Assembly: GCA_003453085.1 (NCBI GenBank)
Contig: DMMK01000406.1
Location: forward strand, 1 to 5,757
From: Verrucomicrobiales bacterium
Lineage (GTDB): Bacteria > Verrucomicrobiota > Verrucomicrobiia > Verrucomicrobiales > Verrucomicrobiaceae
DNA: 5,757 bases
Direction: 5' to 3'
In this document: positions 1 through 5,757 of the stretch, in pieces
How the letters are laid out: every line of letters starts with the position of its first letter
Numbering within the stretch: the first letter of the stretch is position 1
Notes under the pieces: model-generated
Told to the model about the DNA's origin: nothing
The model's input: only the letters and a program-made list of their open reading frames with translations
The model's database searches: none
Program-made: the position numbers and the translations under genes

Positions 1-1103
1 AATTCCGACTTTGCCCGGCTGGCCGCCTCCGCTGTCGCCTCAGCCTGCTTGCGTACGGACACCTCCGCCAGCAACTCTTTTTGCGCCCGATTCACCGCCG
101 CTGTTTGGCTGGCTGTTTTCCACAAGTAGGAGGCCAGGAGCAAGGTGATCACCAGACCACCCGTGAGGGTGATCCAGGGCATGAGATCTGACCTCAGACT
201 CAGGAATCCCTGAGTGGGCTCAAACAAGAGTGTCCATTGCCTGCCAGCCACATCCACCTCCGTGGTCCAGGTGGGGTAGCCCTGGAGACGTGCGCCCTCC
301 TGATGATACAGCAGGGTGCCATCTCCAGCATCCCGCAGAGACAGCGCCACGCCACTGTCCCGTGCCTCCGCCAGAGAGAGATCAATGAGATCCCCAATGC
401 GGAAGACCGCCGTGGCAAAGCCGGTGAGCTGCTGCCGACGTTCATCCACCGTCGTAGGCACGCCCTGATAAAGCGGCTCAAAGACCACAAATCCACGCTG
501 AGATCCCTGCTCCTGGGCCAGCCGGATGGGTGCGGTGGCCTGGGCACTGCCGCTATCGCGCGCCTGCTCCAGAGCGGCGCGGCGGCGGGGCTCGGCCTTG
601 ACATTGAAGCCCAGCGCGGGCGCATTCTTTTGCAAACTCTCCAGGTAAAACACTGGGAAGTATTCATCCGAGGGACGAGCCGTGACGATTTTCCCTTCGC
701 TCTCCTCTTCGGTGAAACGAAACTCCCGAAAGCCCTCCGCACGGGCCCGAGCTTCCAAACTCTGGCGCTGTGAACCCTCCACACGAGGGTCCCAGGCCAG
801 GGCCTGTAGCTCCGGCTGCCGGGTCAAAAAACTGCCCACAAAGGTGCCAAACTCGGTCCGTGAGATCTCCTTCCGCGATTGAAAAAAAGCCACGATTCCA
901 TGCAGCACTTCCATGGAGCGTAGTATCTGCCCGCGAATGACCTCCGTGCGATCTTTGGCCACTCTTCTCACTTCATCTTGCCGGTCATCTTCACGCGTCT
1001 GGAGCAGCATGACCGTGAGCAGCAACGACACCGTCACGCCGAGCACCAGCGCAAAATAGGCGGGTACCCTCACAGGAGTGTCCGGGCAGGCAGAGGGGGG
1101 CAT
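1..1103 (-). CDS. CHASE-domain membrane sensor, probable (hybrid) histidine kinase, N-terminal part only
   Basis: This is a sensor protein that detects a signal outside the cytoplasmic membrane; the 367 codons visible hold the input half only. Residues 13-35 form a first membrane helix. An extracytoplasmic CHASE region follows at roughly 75-245, with typical features: FFQSR near 73-77, ALGFNV at 163-168, then an R-x-x-AL-x-x-AR helix and FVVFEPLY at 205-212. A segment containing GRQWTLLFEP at 287-296 matches the usual end of this module. Residues 308-328 form a second membrane helix, then a charged linker reaches EAASRAKSE at the window edge. That phrase commonly stands just before the His-containing dimerisation domain of histidine kinases, so a kinase core is expected beyond the edge, but it is not seen. 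ATG at 1103 was chosen because an in-frame TGA lies upstream at 1127-1125 and a GGGAGG precedes it. The gene follows the exporter genes in the same orientation after 70 bases. A diguanylate cyclase output is the main alternative. Confidence 0.85.
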   Translation of the reverse strand, partial: MPPSACPDTPVRVPAYFALVLGVTVSLLLTVMLLQTREDDRQDEVRRVAKDRTEVIRGQILRSMEVLHGIVAFFQSRKEISRTEFGTFVGSFLTRQPELQALAWDPRVEGSQRQSLEARARAEGFREFRFTEEESEGKIVTARPSDEYFPVFYLESLQKNAPALGFNVKAEPRRRAALEQARDSGSAQATAPIRLAQEQGSQRGFVVFEPLYQGVPTTVDERRQQLTGFATAVFRIGDLIDLSLAEARDSGVALSLRDAGDGTLLYHQEGARLQGYPTWTTEVDVAGRQWTLLFEPTQGFLSLRSDLMPWITLTGGLVITLLLASYLWKTASQTAAVNRAQKELLAEVSVRKQAEATAEAASRAKSE

Positions 1104-1116
1104 GGTGGGGCTGGGA

Positions 1117-1122
1117 CCTCCC
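1117..1122 (-). promoter_or_regulatory. Candidate ribosome binding site for the CHASE sensor gene
   Basis: GGGAGG on the minus strand lies 13 bases before the ATG at 1103. The spacing is longer than ideal. It is the clearest purine-rich Shine-Dalgarno-like stretch in front of any of the four genes, and it helps fix the start. Confidence 0.45.
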
Positions 1123-1163
1123 TCTCAAGCACCCATCATGCCAGCCCGGCCACCTTCAGCCCG

Positions 1164-1191
1164 CCTAGCAGGCTTAGCGCGCCAGGCTAGG
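1164..1191 (-). other. Imperfect hairpin straddling the end of the outer-membrane factor gene
   Basis: CCTAGC at 1164-1169 is complementary to GCTAGG at 1186-1191, and GGC at 1171-1173 can pair with GCC at 1181-1183. This gives about nine base pairs with a small internal bulge. The TAA stop at 1176-1174 falls partly in the seven-base loop. On the minus strand no T-run follows the stem, so it is not a canonical intrinsic terminator. It may slow or partly end transcription between the exporter genes and the sensor gene, or mean nothing. Confidence 0.3.
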
Positions 1192-1605
1192 TGGCGCATC
1201 CGCAGCGGTGGCGGCGCGGTAGTTTGCCTGGGCACGGAAGTATTCTGCCTGCGCCTCCACCTCCAGCACCTTGGCATCGAAGGTGGCCTGCTCACGGATT
1301 TGCAGAGCCAGCAGATCCGTCGCACCTTGTTTGAGACGTTCGTTTTCAGCATCTTCGAGCTGCTGGGAGAGATCCACATTTTTACGGGTCTGGAGCAAAG
1401 CGTCATAGGCCGCGATGATGGCGCTGTGGCTGTCACGCACGTCCGCAGCGATGCGGTCACGGGCAAACTGCTTCTCATTGTTCAAGCGCTGAATGAGGGA
1501 CTCTGCCACCTCCAGGCGCCCTTTGGCCTCACGTCTCTGAAGCGGCATCTTGAACTCGATTTTGGCCTCGATTTCTGTCCGCTCGATGTCCTTGGGCAAG
1601 GTGCC
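1174..1605 (-). pseudogene. C-terminal remnant of the TolC-type outer-membrane factor, after an in-frame stop
   Basis: This stretch continues the reading frame of the outer-membrane factor gene directly beyond the TGA at 1608-1606, with no frameshift. It encodes about 143 residues. It begins with GT then LPKDIERTE and a beta-strand-like stretch ending KMPLQRREAKGRLE, followed by long amphipathic helices rich in A, E, Q and R. This is the second half of the second structural repeat of TolC-family proteins. Its ERTEIEAKIEFKMPLQR parallels ERTSTDGEAVLGFRMPLLR in the N-terminal piece (residues 127-145), as expected from the internal duplication of the family. The first possible restart is TTG at 1599, without a convincing ribosome binding site and without a signal peptide. 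An independent functional gene is therefore unlikely. Joined to the upstream piece, the protein would be about 482 residues, a normal length for the family. Confidence 0.75.
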
Positions 1606-1608
1606 TCA
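1606..1608 (-). other. Premature in-frame TGA inside the outer-membrane factor gene
   Basis: Codon 339 of the gene reads TGA, in the context ACC TGA GGC, between residues QAT and GTLPK. Both flanks are family-like and in the same frame, so one base substitution explains it: GGA (Gly), CGA (Arg) or TGG (Trp) would all restore reading. It falls where the loop between two outer-membrane strands is expected. The sequence cannot tell a true mutation from a base-call error. Confidence 0.85.
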
Positions 1609-2622
1609 GGTGGCCTGCGCAGCCTCCACCCCGACATCCAGGTAGGGCATGAGGTTGTTCTTCGCGAGCTTGCGATCAATCTCGTTCTTTTCGATGGTCA
1701 GCTCGATGCGACGGATTTCAGGGCGGAAAATGGCGGCCTTAGCGATGGCTGCCGTGACCTGAGTTTCATCGGGCCGGGGATGCGGAGGGAAAGCGGCTGG
1801 CACACGCTCACGCGGGCTGATGATGGGCTCTGCGAGCTCGCGAGAACGATGGAAAAGGGATAGTTCAATGGCGGACGATTGAAACCGCCGCAGGGCCTGA
1901 ACCACGGCGATCTCACGGCTGACGACGAGGCGCTGGTTATCAATCTGCACAATCGGCGCGGAGGCCCCACGTTTGACCTGCTCCGCAATGCCTGAGTCAC
2001 GATTTTTAGCGATGCGCAGCAGCTCCTCCGTAAGGCTGAGCCGCTGACCTGCCGCGACCCAGCCATAATAAGAAACCGTGGCCGCACGGATGAAGTCCAG
2101 ATACTGTCGGAGAATCATCGGATCCGCGAGTTCCTGATCAATCTGCGACTGCCAAAACGTGGCCCGGCGGCGGTCAATGGTGCCGTCACGCAGCAGGGGC
2201 ATGCGAAAGCCCAGCACCGCCTCACCATCTGTGCTGGTACGCTCTTTGTTATAGTTCGGCAAAAAGCCGCTGCTGAGACGATAGCCCCCATACACATTGC
2301 CGCCCCAAAAGGGCAAGGGCTGGTCCAGCACGGCATACCCCGTCTGCCCATCGTAATAACCTGCGGGCTTAAAGGCACCGCCGACGTTGATGTTGAGATC
2401 AAAAGCACCCAGGACCTGACGGGCACGACCATTGGCGATGTCTTGCTCGATCAATGCTGCCAAGTAGGGTGGGTACTGGGTCTGCACGCTGGCCAGCACT
2501 TCTGGAAGCAGAAGCGGCTTCGTGGCTGCGGAGGCCGCAGGCAAGACCAGCCAGGCAAGCGTGACGGAGGCGACGGCTAAGCACTGCCCCACCGATAAAG
2601 AGAGCAAGAGGAGCATCTTCAT
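1606..2622 (-). CDS. TolC-type outer-membrane efflux protein, truncated by an in-frame TGA
   Basis: This is the outer-membrane channel of a tripartite exporter; trimers of such proteins form a pore and a periplasmic tunnel. The 338-residue piece begins with a signal peptide: a Lys near the start, a long hydrophobic core, and PAASAA at 28-33 as a likely cleavage area. Helical segments follow, then a strand-rich part at 73-145 (GYAVLDQPLPFWGG; GFRMPLLRDG), long helices at about 150-260, and the start of the second repeat ending in NNLMPYLDVGVEAAQ. The piece lacks the last strand and the final two long helices of the fold, so it should not build a working channel unless the stop is bypassed. The ATG at 2622 overlaps the adaptor stop as ATGA, with no clear Shine-Dalgarno sequence. 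Translation probably depends on coupling to the adaptor gene. Family assignment is firm; substrate is unknown. Confidence 0.85.
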   Translation of the reverse strand: MKMLLLLSLSVGQCLAVASVTLAWLVLPAASAATKPLLLPEVLASVQTQYPPYLAALIEQDIANGRARQVLGAFDLNINVGGAFKPAGYYDGQTGYAVLDQPLPFWGGNVYGGYRLSSGFLPNYNKERTSTDGEAVLGFRMPLLRDGTIDRRRATFWQSQIDQELADPMILRQYLDFIRAATVSYYGWVAAGQRLSLTEELLRIAKNRDSGIAEQVKRGASAPIVQIDNQRLVVSREIAVVQALRRFQSSAIELSLFHRSRELAEPIISPRERVPAAFPPHPRPDETQVTAAIAKAAIFRPEIRRIELTIEKNEIDRKLAKNNLMPYLDVGVEAAQAT

Positions 2623-2628
2623 TTTTTT
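2619..2628 (-). promoter_or_regulatory. ATGA stop/start overlap preceded by an A7 run (adaptor to outer-membrane factor)
   Basis: The adaptor ends ACA AAA AAA TGA and the next gene starts at the ATG inside AATGA, so stop and start share two bases. This is a classic translational coupling arrangement. The seven A bases sit in the phase of an A AAA AAA slippery heptamer, and a -1 slip there would enter the next gene's frame. I read coupling as the real function and slippage as only a possibility. Confidence 0.6.
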
Positions 2629-3905
2629 GTGGGGTCGAGTTTTCCTTCAGCATTGGAGATCAGAGGCGGGAAGCCATTGATCTGACGCCACAGTTCAAAC
2701 CACAGGGGCACTTCATTCAGCATGACCCAAGCATTCGCACGCACCCCTTGGCGCAACCAGCGCTGCTTATCTGGCCAGCCCACTTTCACGGGGCCCTGCC
2801 CGTCCCCCCTGTTCACCACATCATCCGAAGGGCCGATGACCACGCGGAAACGGCCTAACCCATCATCCGTAGCATCCACAAAGACGACCTCCCCGCCAAA
2901 GGTGCCGATGGCGAGCTGGGGCCAGCCGATCATCTGCACTGCGGGCCAGCCTTCAAAGGCTAAACGGACCGAGCTGCCCGGTGTGACCACCCCACCTTCC
3001 TCTTTGCGAGCATGGATGAGAGGCATGTCATTGCCACTGACCCAAATTTCTACAAAACGACTGTCGGTTTCAGGAATGATGATGCAAATCAGTGAACCGG
3101 GACGCAGGTATGTGCCATCCGTGGCGGCCACCTGAAGGACGATGCCATCACGTGGAGACTCGACGATCTGCCGCTGGGATTGGTTGATCTGCACGTCTAT
3201 CACCGAGAGGTCGCGGTCCGCCGTGGCCACATCGCTATGGGCAGATCCTTTCTGCGCGTGGATGGATGAAATGGTGGCATCAAAGTCATTGCTGGTGCGC
3301 TTCAGGGCTGCCTGGGCAGACTTTAAGTCGGCGGTCGTGGAGTCCCTCTGTAGGGTAGCCAGTTCATGCTCACGCTGAGAGGAGAGCCCCTTTTCAAACA
3401 AGGCGTGCGTGCGTGAGTAATTCAGGGCCGCCGTTTCAGCGGCAATCTTGGCAGCCGCCACGCGCTGCTCGGCCCCGTCAATGGCCTGCGCCTTGGCCAG
3501 CTCCTGCTGCGTGATTTGGGCGATGAGCGACTCCACCCGGCCTAACGCAAAGTTTCGCCGGCTGTCAATCGCCTCGCGCTGGGCTCGGAGATTGGCGATG
3601 AGGTCGGGGTCGTTGTCCTGGATTTCCACCACGAGGTCGCCTTTTTCTACCCGCTGCCCTTCGACCACATGCAGATGCTTGACCCGGCCAGAGACCTGGG
3701 CCTCGATGTTGATGCGACGATCCAGCGGATTGAAGGCGATGACTCTGCCACTGCCGGAAACAAACTGGCGCCAGGGCAAAAAGAAGCAGCCCAGCACAAA
3801 AGCGATGAAGCCCAGCACCAGCACACGACTGAACAAACGCGTGTAACGTGTGGCCCCCGCGAGTGAGAGCGCGGGCAGTTGCGGAGAGGAGGCAAAGTCA
3901 GTCAT
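2619..3905 (-). CDS. HlyD-family periplasmic adaptor (membrane fusion protein)
   Basis: This protein links the inner-membrane ABC protein to the outer-membrane channel. In its 428 residues I see a short cytoplasmic N-terminus and one membrane helix at about 25-45. The first half of a lipoyl-like domain lies at 66-98 (VSGRVKHLHVVEGQRVEKGD). A long Ala/Gln/Arg-rich coiled-coil hairpin spans about 100-245 and turns near FEKGLSS at 170-176. The second lipoyl half is at 247-278 (ESPRDGIVLQV). A beta-rich region ends with WVMLNEVPLWFELWRQINGFPP at 393-414. Length and domain order are those of a complete family member, with no sign of damage. The ATG at 3905 lies 12 bases after the ABC stop, with only a weak purine stretch ahead of it. 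The stop overlaps the start of the next gene. Position between an ABC gene and a TolC-type gene supports a shared export complex; the cargo cannot be read from the sequence. Confidence 0.93.
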   Translation of the reverse strand: MTDFASSPQLPALSLAGATRYTRLFSRVLVLGFIAFVLGCFFLPWRQFVSGSGRVIAFNPLDRRINIEAQVSGRVKHLHVVEGQRVEKGDLVVEIQDNDPDLIANLRAQREAIDSRRNFALGRVESLIAQITQQELAKAQAIDGAEQRVAAAKIAAETAALNYSRTHALFEKGLSSQREHELATLQRDSTTADLKSAQAALKRTSNDFDATISSIHAQKGSAHSDVATADRDLSVIDVQINQSQRQIVESPRDGIVLQVAATDGTYLRPGSLICIIIPETDSRFVEIWVSGNDMPLIHARKEEGGVVTPGSSVRLAFEGWPAVQMIGWPQLAIGTFGGEVVFVDATDDGLGRFRVVIGPSDDVVNRGDGQGPVKVGWPDKQRWLRQGVRANAWVMLNEVPLWFELWRQINGFPPLISNAEGKLDPTKK

Positions 3906-3917
3906 AGCAGGTCGGGC

Positions 3918-5705
3918 TTAGCCTTTGAGCTGGGTCGAAGCGGTGCCATCGGTCAGGTTACAGGGGGCGAGTTGGATCACTTGGTCGCAGAGCTGAGTGA
4001 CATCATGATCCCGTGTGGTGAGGACGACTGTCCAGGGCAGGGATTTATCCAGGATGGCTGCGGAGAGCGTCTTGAAGGATTCGGTATCCAGACTGTCAAA
4101 CAACTCATCAATGAGAAGGAGGCGCGGTCGCTGCACGAGTGAACGTGCCAGCAGCAGGCGCGTGCGCTCATTGCCAGAAAGAGGGGCCCCGCCGATCTTG
4201 AGGCGGAGATTGAGCCCTTCAGGCCGGGCGAGGAGCCGGTCCAGCAAGCCCACACGCACGAGCGCCTCGCGGATTTCATCCATGCCGATATCGGCCCGGC
4301 CAAGGCGAAGGTTTTCAACCACGGTCGCATCCACGATTTCATCCCGGCGCAGGAGCTGCACGTGGTCCCGCAGAGCCTCGAGGTACCAGCTCCGCAGATC
4401 CAGCCCATCAATGGAAACATGCCCTGAAGTCGGGCTGCGCAGGCCAAAGAAGATATCCAGCAGAGAGCTGGCCCCGGCACCGTGAGGGCCGACGATGGCC
4501 GCCCGTGCCCCCGCCTGGATGGTGAAGGTGCGGAGATGGAACAGAGGCGAATGCTCGTTATAACCAAAGCTGAGGCTGTCTGCCACGACGGAGGCGCCGC
4601 CTTCTTTTTTCACGGGCTGCTCCCCCGTTTCGCGCTCGATGTCCAAGTCAAAAATGTGCCCCAGCTTATCCATGGCGGCCATGGCGTCATACCAAGCTTC
4701 CAGCTTTTTCCCCATTTTAGCCAAAGAAGCCACGATAGCACTCATGATGAGCTCACTGGCCACCAACTGGCCCAGGGTGATCTGCTGACTGACGACCAAC
4801 CAGCCACCCAGCACGAGCAAGGTAGCCCCCGCCAGGACGGAAAGAATGAGCAGGCCGATGATCTGCCGCATGACCACCCGAAAGTGCGCGGAGCGACGCA
4901 TGACATACTCGGAAGCAAGATGGTTCGAGCGGTCATAAGCGAGCTGATAACCGCCGGGGCCTTTGAAAAGAAAGGGGTAAGCGGCGATCTCCTCAAACCA
5001 ATTCACCAGGTCATACTTCGTGCGCGATTCTGCGATGCTGGTCTCCACCGCGCCGCGCCCACACAGCCAGAGCACCAGCACGATGAGCAGGAGCAGGATG
5101 GCCACAAACATCAACAAGACCGGGTGATACAAGGCCAGCAGCACCATGCCGATGAGGCTGCCGAGGGTCAAATTGACCCCATCCAGCAAGAGCAGCGCGG
5201 TGCTTTTCTGCGCGGTGACCACATCCAGAAAGCGATTCACCAACTCTGGGGCGTGGACGCCTTCAAGCGACTCTGCCCGCACGCGGGGGAGCCGATAAGC
5301 AAGGTCTGCCGCCGCCCGCACGAAAATGCGCCGCTGGATGATGTCTGAAATGTAATACTGGAGGCCTGTGATCAAGGCCTGGAGAGACAGGGCTGCCATC
5401 AAGGCTACGCCCACGATGACCAAGGCCTGGAAGTAGGGCTGGGACTGGCCGCCGAAGGCGAGATTACTGACCACCGCATCCACCGCCAGAGGGGCTGCCA
5501 GATAAAGGATACCGGAGAAGATGGAGAAGATGAGCAGGGTGACGATCTCCTGCCGCTCCGCTTTCAAAAGCCGGAAAAAACGAGTGACCGGGCTGAGGTG
5601 CAGATGCCCATGACCATGACCGCTGCCATGACCGTTCCGGTGCTGACCGTTCCCATTGCTGCCATACATCTGCGCATGCCGGGCCTGGGCTGCATGCACG
5701 CTCAT
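3918..5705 (-). CDS. ABC exporter half-transporter (membrane domain fused to a degenerate ATP-binding domain)
   Basis: This is the inner-membrane component of the export cassette. From the ATG at 5705 it has 595 residues: a His/Gly-rich tail (1-37); a membrane domain with hydrophobic segments near 53-80, 90-118, 168-215 and 282-325; and a nucleotide-binding domain at about 370-590. The Walker A site reads GPHGAGAS at 406-413, with Ala412 in place of the essential Lys. The Q-loop position carries Arg453 or Arg454. The signature is LSGNE at 509-513 and the H-loop His is Arg565. Walker B is intact (LLLIDE, Asp533 and Glu534), and an A-loop-like Tyr382 is present. No N-terminal peptidase domain is visible. 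The adaptor gene follows after 12 bases. No Shine-Dalgarno sequence precedes 5705 and the frame is open to the window edge, so the true start may lie outside. Family is certain; ATPase activity is doubtful and substrate unknown. Confidence 0.9.
   Translation of the reverse strand: MSVHAAQARHAQMYGSNGNGQHRNGHGSGHGHGHLHLSPVTRFFRLLKAERQEIVTLLIFSIFSGILYLAAPLAVDAVVSNLAFGGQSQPYFQALVIVGVALMAALSLQALITGLQYYISDIIQRRIFVRAAADLAYRLPRVRAESLEGVHAPELVNRFLDVVTAQKSTALLLLDGVNLTLGSLIGMVLLALYHPVLLMFVAILLLLIVLVLWLCGRGAVETSIAESRTKYDLVNWFEEIAAYPFLFKGPGGYQLAYDRSNHLASEYVMRRSAHFRVVMRQIIGLLILSVLAGATLLVLGGWLVVSQQITLGQLVASELIMSAIVASLAKMGKKLEAWYDAMAAMDKLGHIFDLDIERETGEQPVKKEGGASVVADSLSFGYNEHSPLFHLRTFTIQAGARAAIVGPHGAGASSLLDIFFGLRSPTSGHVSIDGLDLRSWYLEALRDHVQLLRRDEIVDATVVENLRLGRADIGMDEIREALVRVGLLDRLLARPEGLNLRLKIGGAPLSGNERTRLLLARSLVQRPRLLLIDELFDSLDTESFKTLSAAILDKSLPWTVVLTTRDHDVTQLCDQVIQLAPCNLTDGTASTQLKG
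5608..5653 (-). repeat. Short direct repeats encoding the His/Gly-rich tail of the ABC protein
   Basis: On the plus strand CCATGACC occurs three times (5608-5615, 5614-5621, 5626-5633) and TGACCGTTCC twice, 15 bases apart (5629-5638, 5644-5653). They encode a Gly/Asn/His low-complexity stretch including HGHGHLH (residues 30-36). Repeats like this can grow or shrink by replication slippage while keeping the frame, so tail length may vary between strains. Confidence 0.6.
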
Positions 5706-5757
5706 GTCATGCGCGGCGCGCTCTGGGTGAACGATGCCGGCTTCGACGACTTCTTTG
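5706..5757 (-). other. Open in-frame extension upstream of the ABC protein's first ATG; possible true N-terminus
   Basis: The ABC reading frame has no stop between 5705 and the window edge; it encodes 17 residues, KEVVEAGIVHPERAAHD. Over these 17 codons G or C occupies 15 first, 6 second and 11 third positions, and 13 codons begin with a purine, a pattern typical of real coding. A second frame ends in a TGA overlapping the ATG (reading PRMT then stop), which would match an upstream gene joined by another ATGA overlap, but its codon-position pattern is less gene-like. I favour a longer ABC protein, without certainty. Confidence 0.45.

Noticed and set aside
200..784. Minus-strand open frame of 194 codons and a plus-strand one at 237-773
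   Set aside because: The CHASE sensor frame (ATG at 1103) runs through this entire region with clear domain motifs. The others are rich in Arg, Ser, Pro and Trp, as expected of off-frame readings.
881..890. Run of seven A (T7 on the coding strand) inside the sensor gene as a possible frameshift or terminator
   Set aside because: The frame encodes sensible CHASE-region sequence on both sides (VAFFQSR), and no GC-rich stem belongs to it.
1125..1139. Tiny leader open frame (ATG ATG GGT GCT TGA) ahead of the sensor gene
   Set aside because: It has only four codons, no features of a regulatory leader peptide and no attenuator beside it; a chance occurrence is the simplest reading.
1174..1599. 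The C-terminal channel piece as an independent gene starting at TTG 1599
   Set aside because: It has no ribosome binding site and no signal peptide, it starts mid-fold, and it continues exactly the upstream frame. It is better read as the rest of the interrupted gene.
1606..1608. Selenocysteine insertion or UGA recoding at the in-frame TGA
   Set aside because: TolC-family proteins are not known as selenoproteins, no convincing selenocysteine-type stem-loop was recognised just downstream, and the adaptor gene uses TGA as a normal stop.
1078..1863. Plus-strand open frame (261 codons) covering the channel gene's second half
   Set aside because: It lies antisense to well-supported TolC-family sequence and to the intergenic gap, has no recognisable motifs, and is a by-product of the codon bias of the real strand.
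4482..5348. Long plus-strand open frame (288 codons) antisense to the ABC gene
   Set aside because: Its protein is swamped with His, Gln and Asp, as expected when Leu/Val/Ile-rich membrane segments are read in antisense, and it shows no recognisable domain. The minus-strand ABC protein explains the region fully.

Overview
The window reads almost entirely from the minus strand and is densely coding. GC content is moderately high, and codons favour G or C in third position. I see no rRNA, tRNA, CRISPR array or insertion sequence. The envelope architecture (inner-membrane ABC protein, HlyD-type adaptor, TolC-type outer-membrane protein) shows a Gram-negative (diderm) bacterium. The style of the proteins would fit Verrucomicrobiota or a related free-living group, but that is an impression and not a demonstration.

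Layout in transcription order, right to left. (1) 5705-3918 encodes a type I ABC exporter half-transporter with fused membrane and nucleotide-binding domains. It has a His/Gly-rich N-terminal tail, and its reading frame stays open to the right edge of the window. (2) 3905-2619 encodes an HlyD-type periplasmic adaptor, starting 12 bases after the ABC stop. (3) 2622-1174 encodes a TolC-type outer-membrane factor whose start overlaps the adaptor stop as ATGA. It is split by an in-frame TGA at 1608-1606, leaving an N-terminal piece (2622-1606) and a C-terminal remnant (1605-1174) in the same frame. (4) After a 70-base gap, 1103-1 encodes the front of a CHASE-domain membrane sensor, very probably a histidine kinase, that runs off the left edge.

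Together genes 1-3 look like one operon for a three-part, envelope-spanning exporter. No substrate gene or maturation peptidase is visible here. Two things set it apart from a routine type I secretion cassette. First, the ABC protein's nucleotide-binding domain lacks the Walker A lysine, the Q-loop glutamine and the H-loop histidine, and has an altered signature (LSGNE), yet it keeps the Walker B Asp-Glu pair. Second, the outer-membrane gene carries a nonsense codon. The system could be decaying, or the ABC protein could be a non-hydrolysing partner of another ATPase. The TGA could also be a sequencing error. The sensor kinase downstream may share the transcript and respond to a related extracellular signal, but only proximity and orientation support that.
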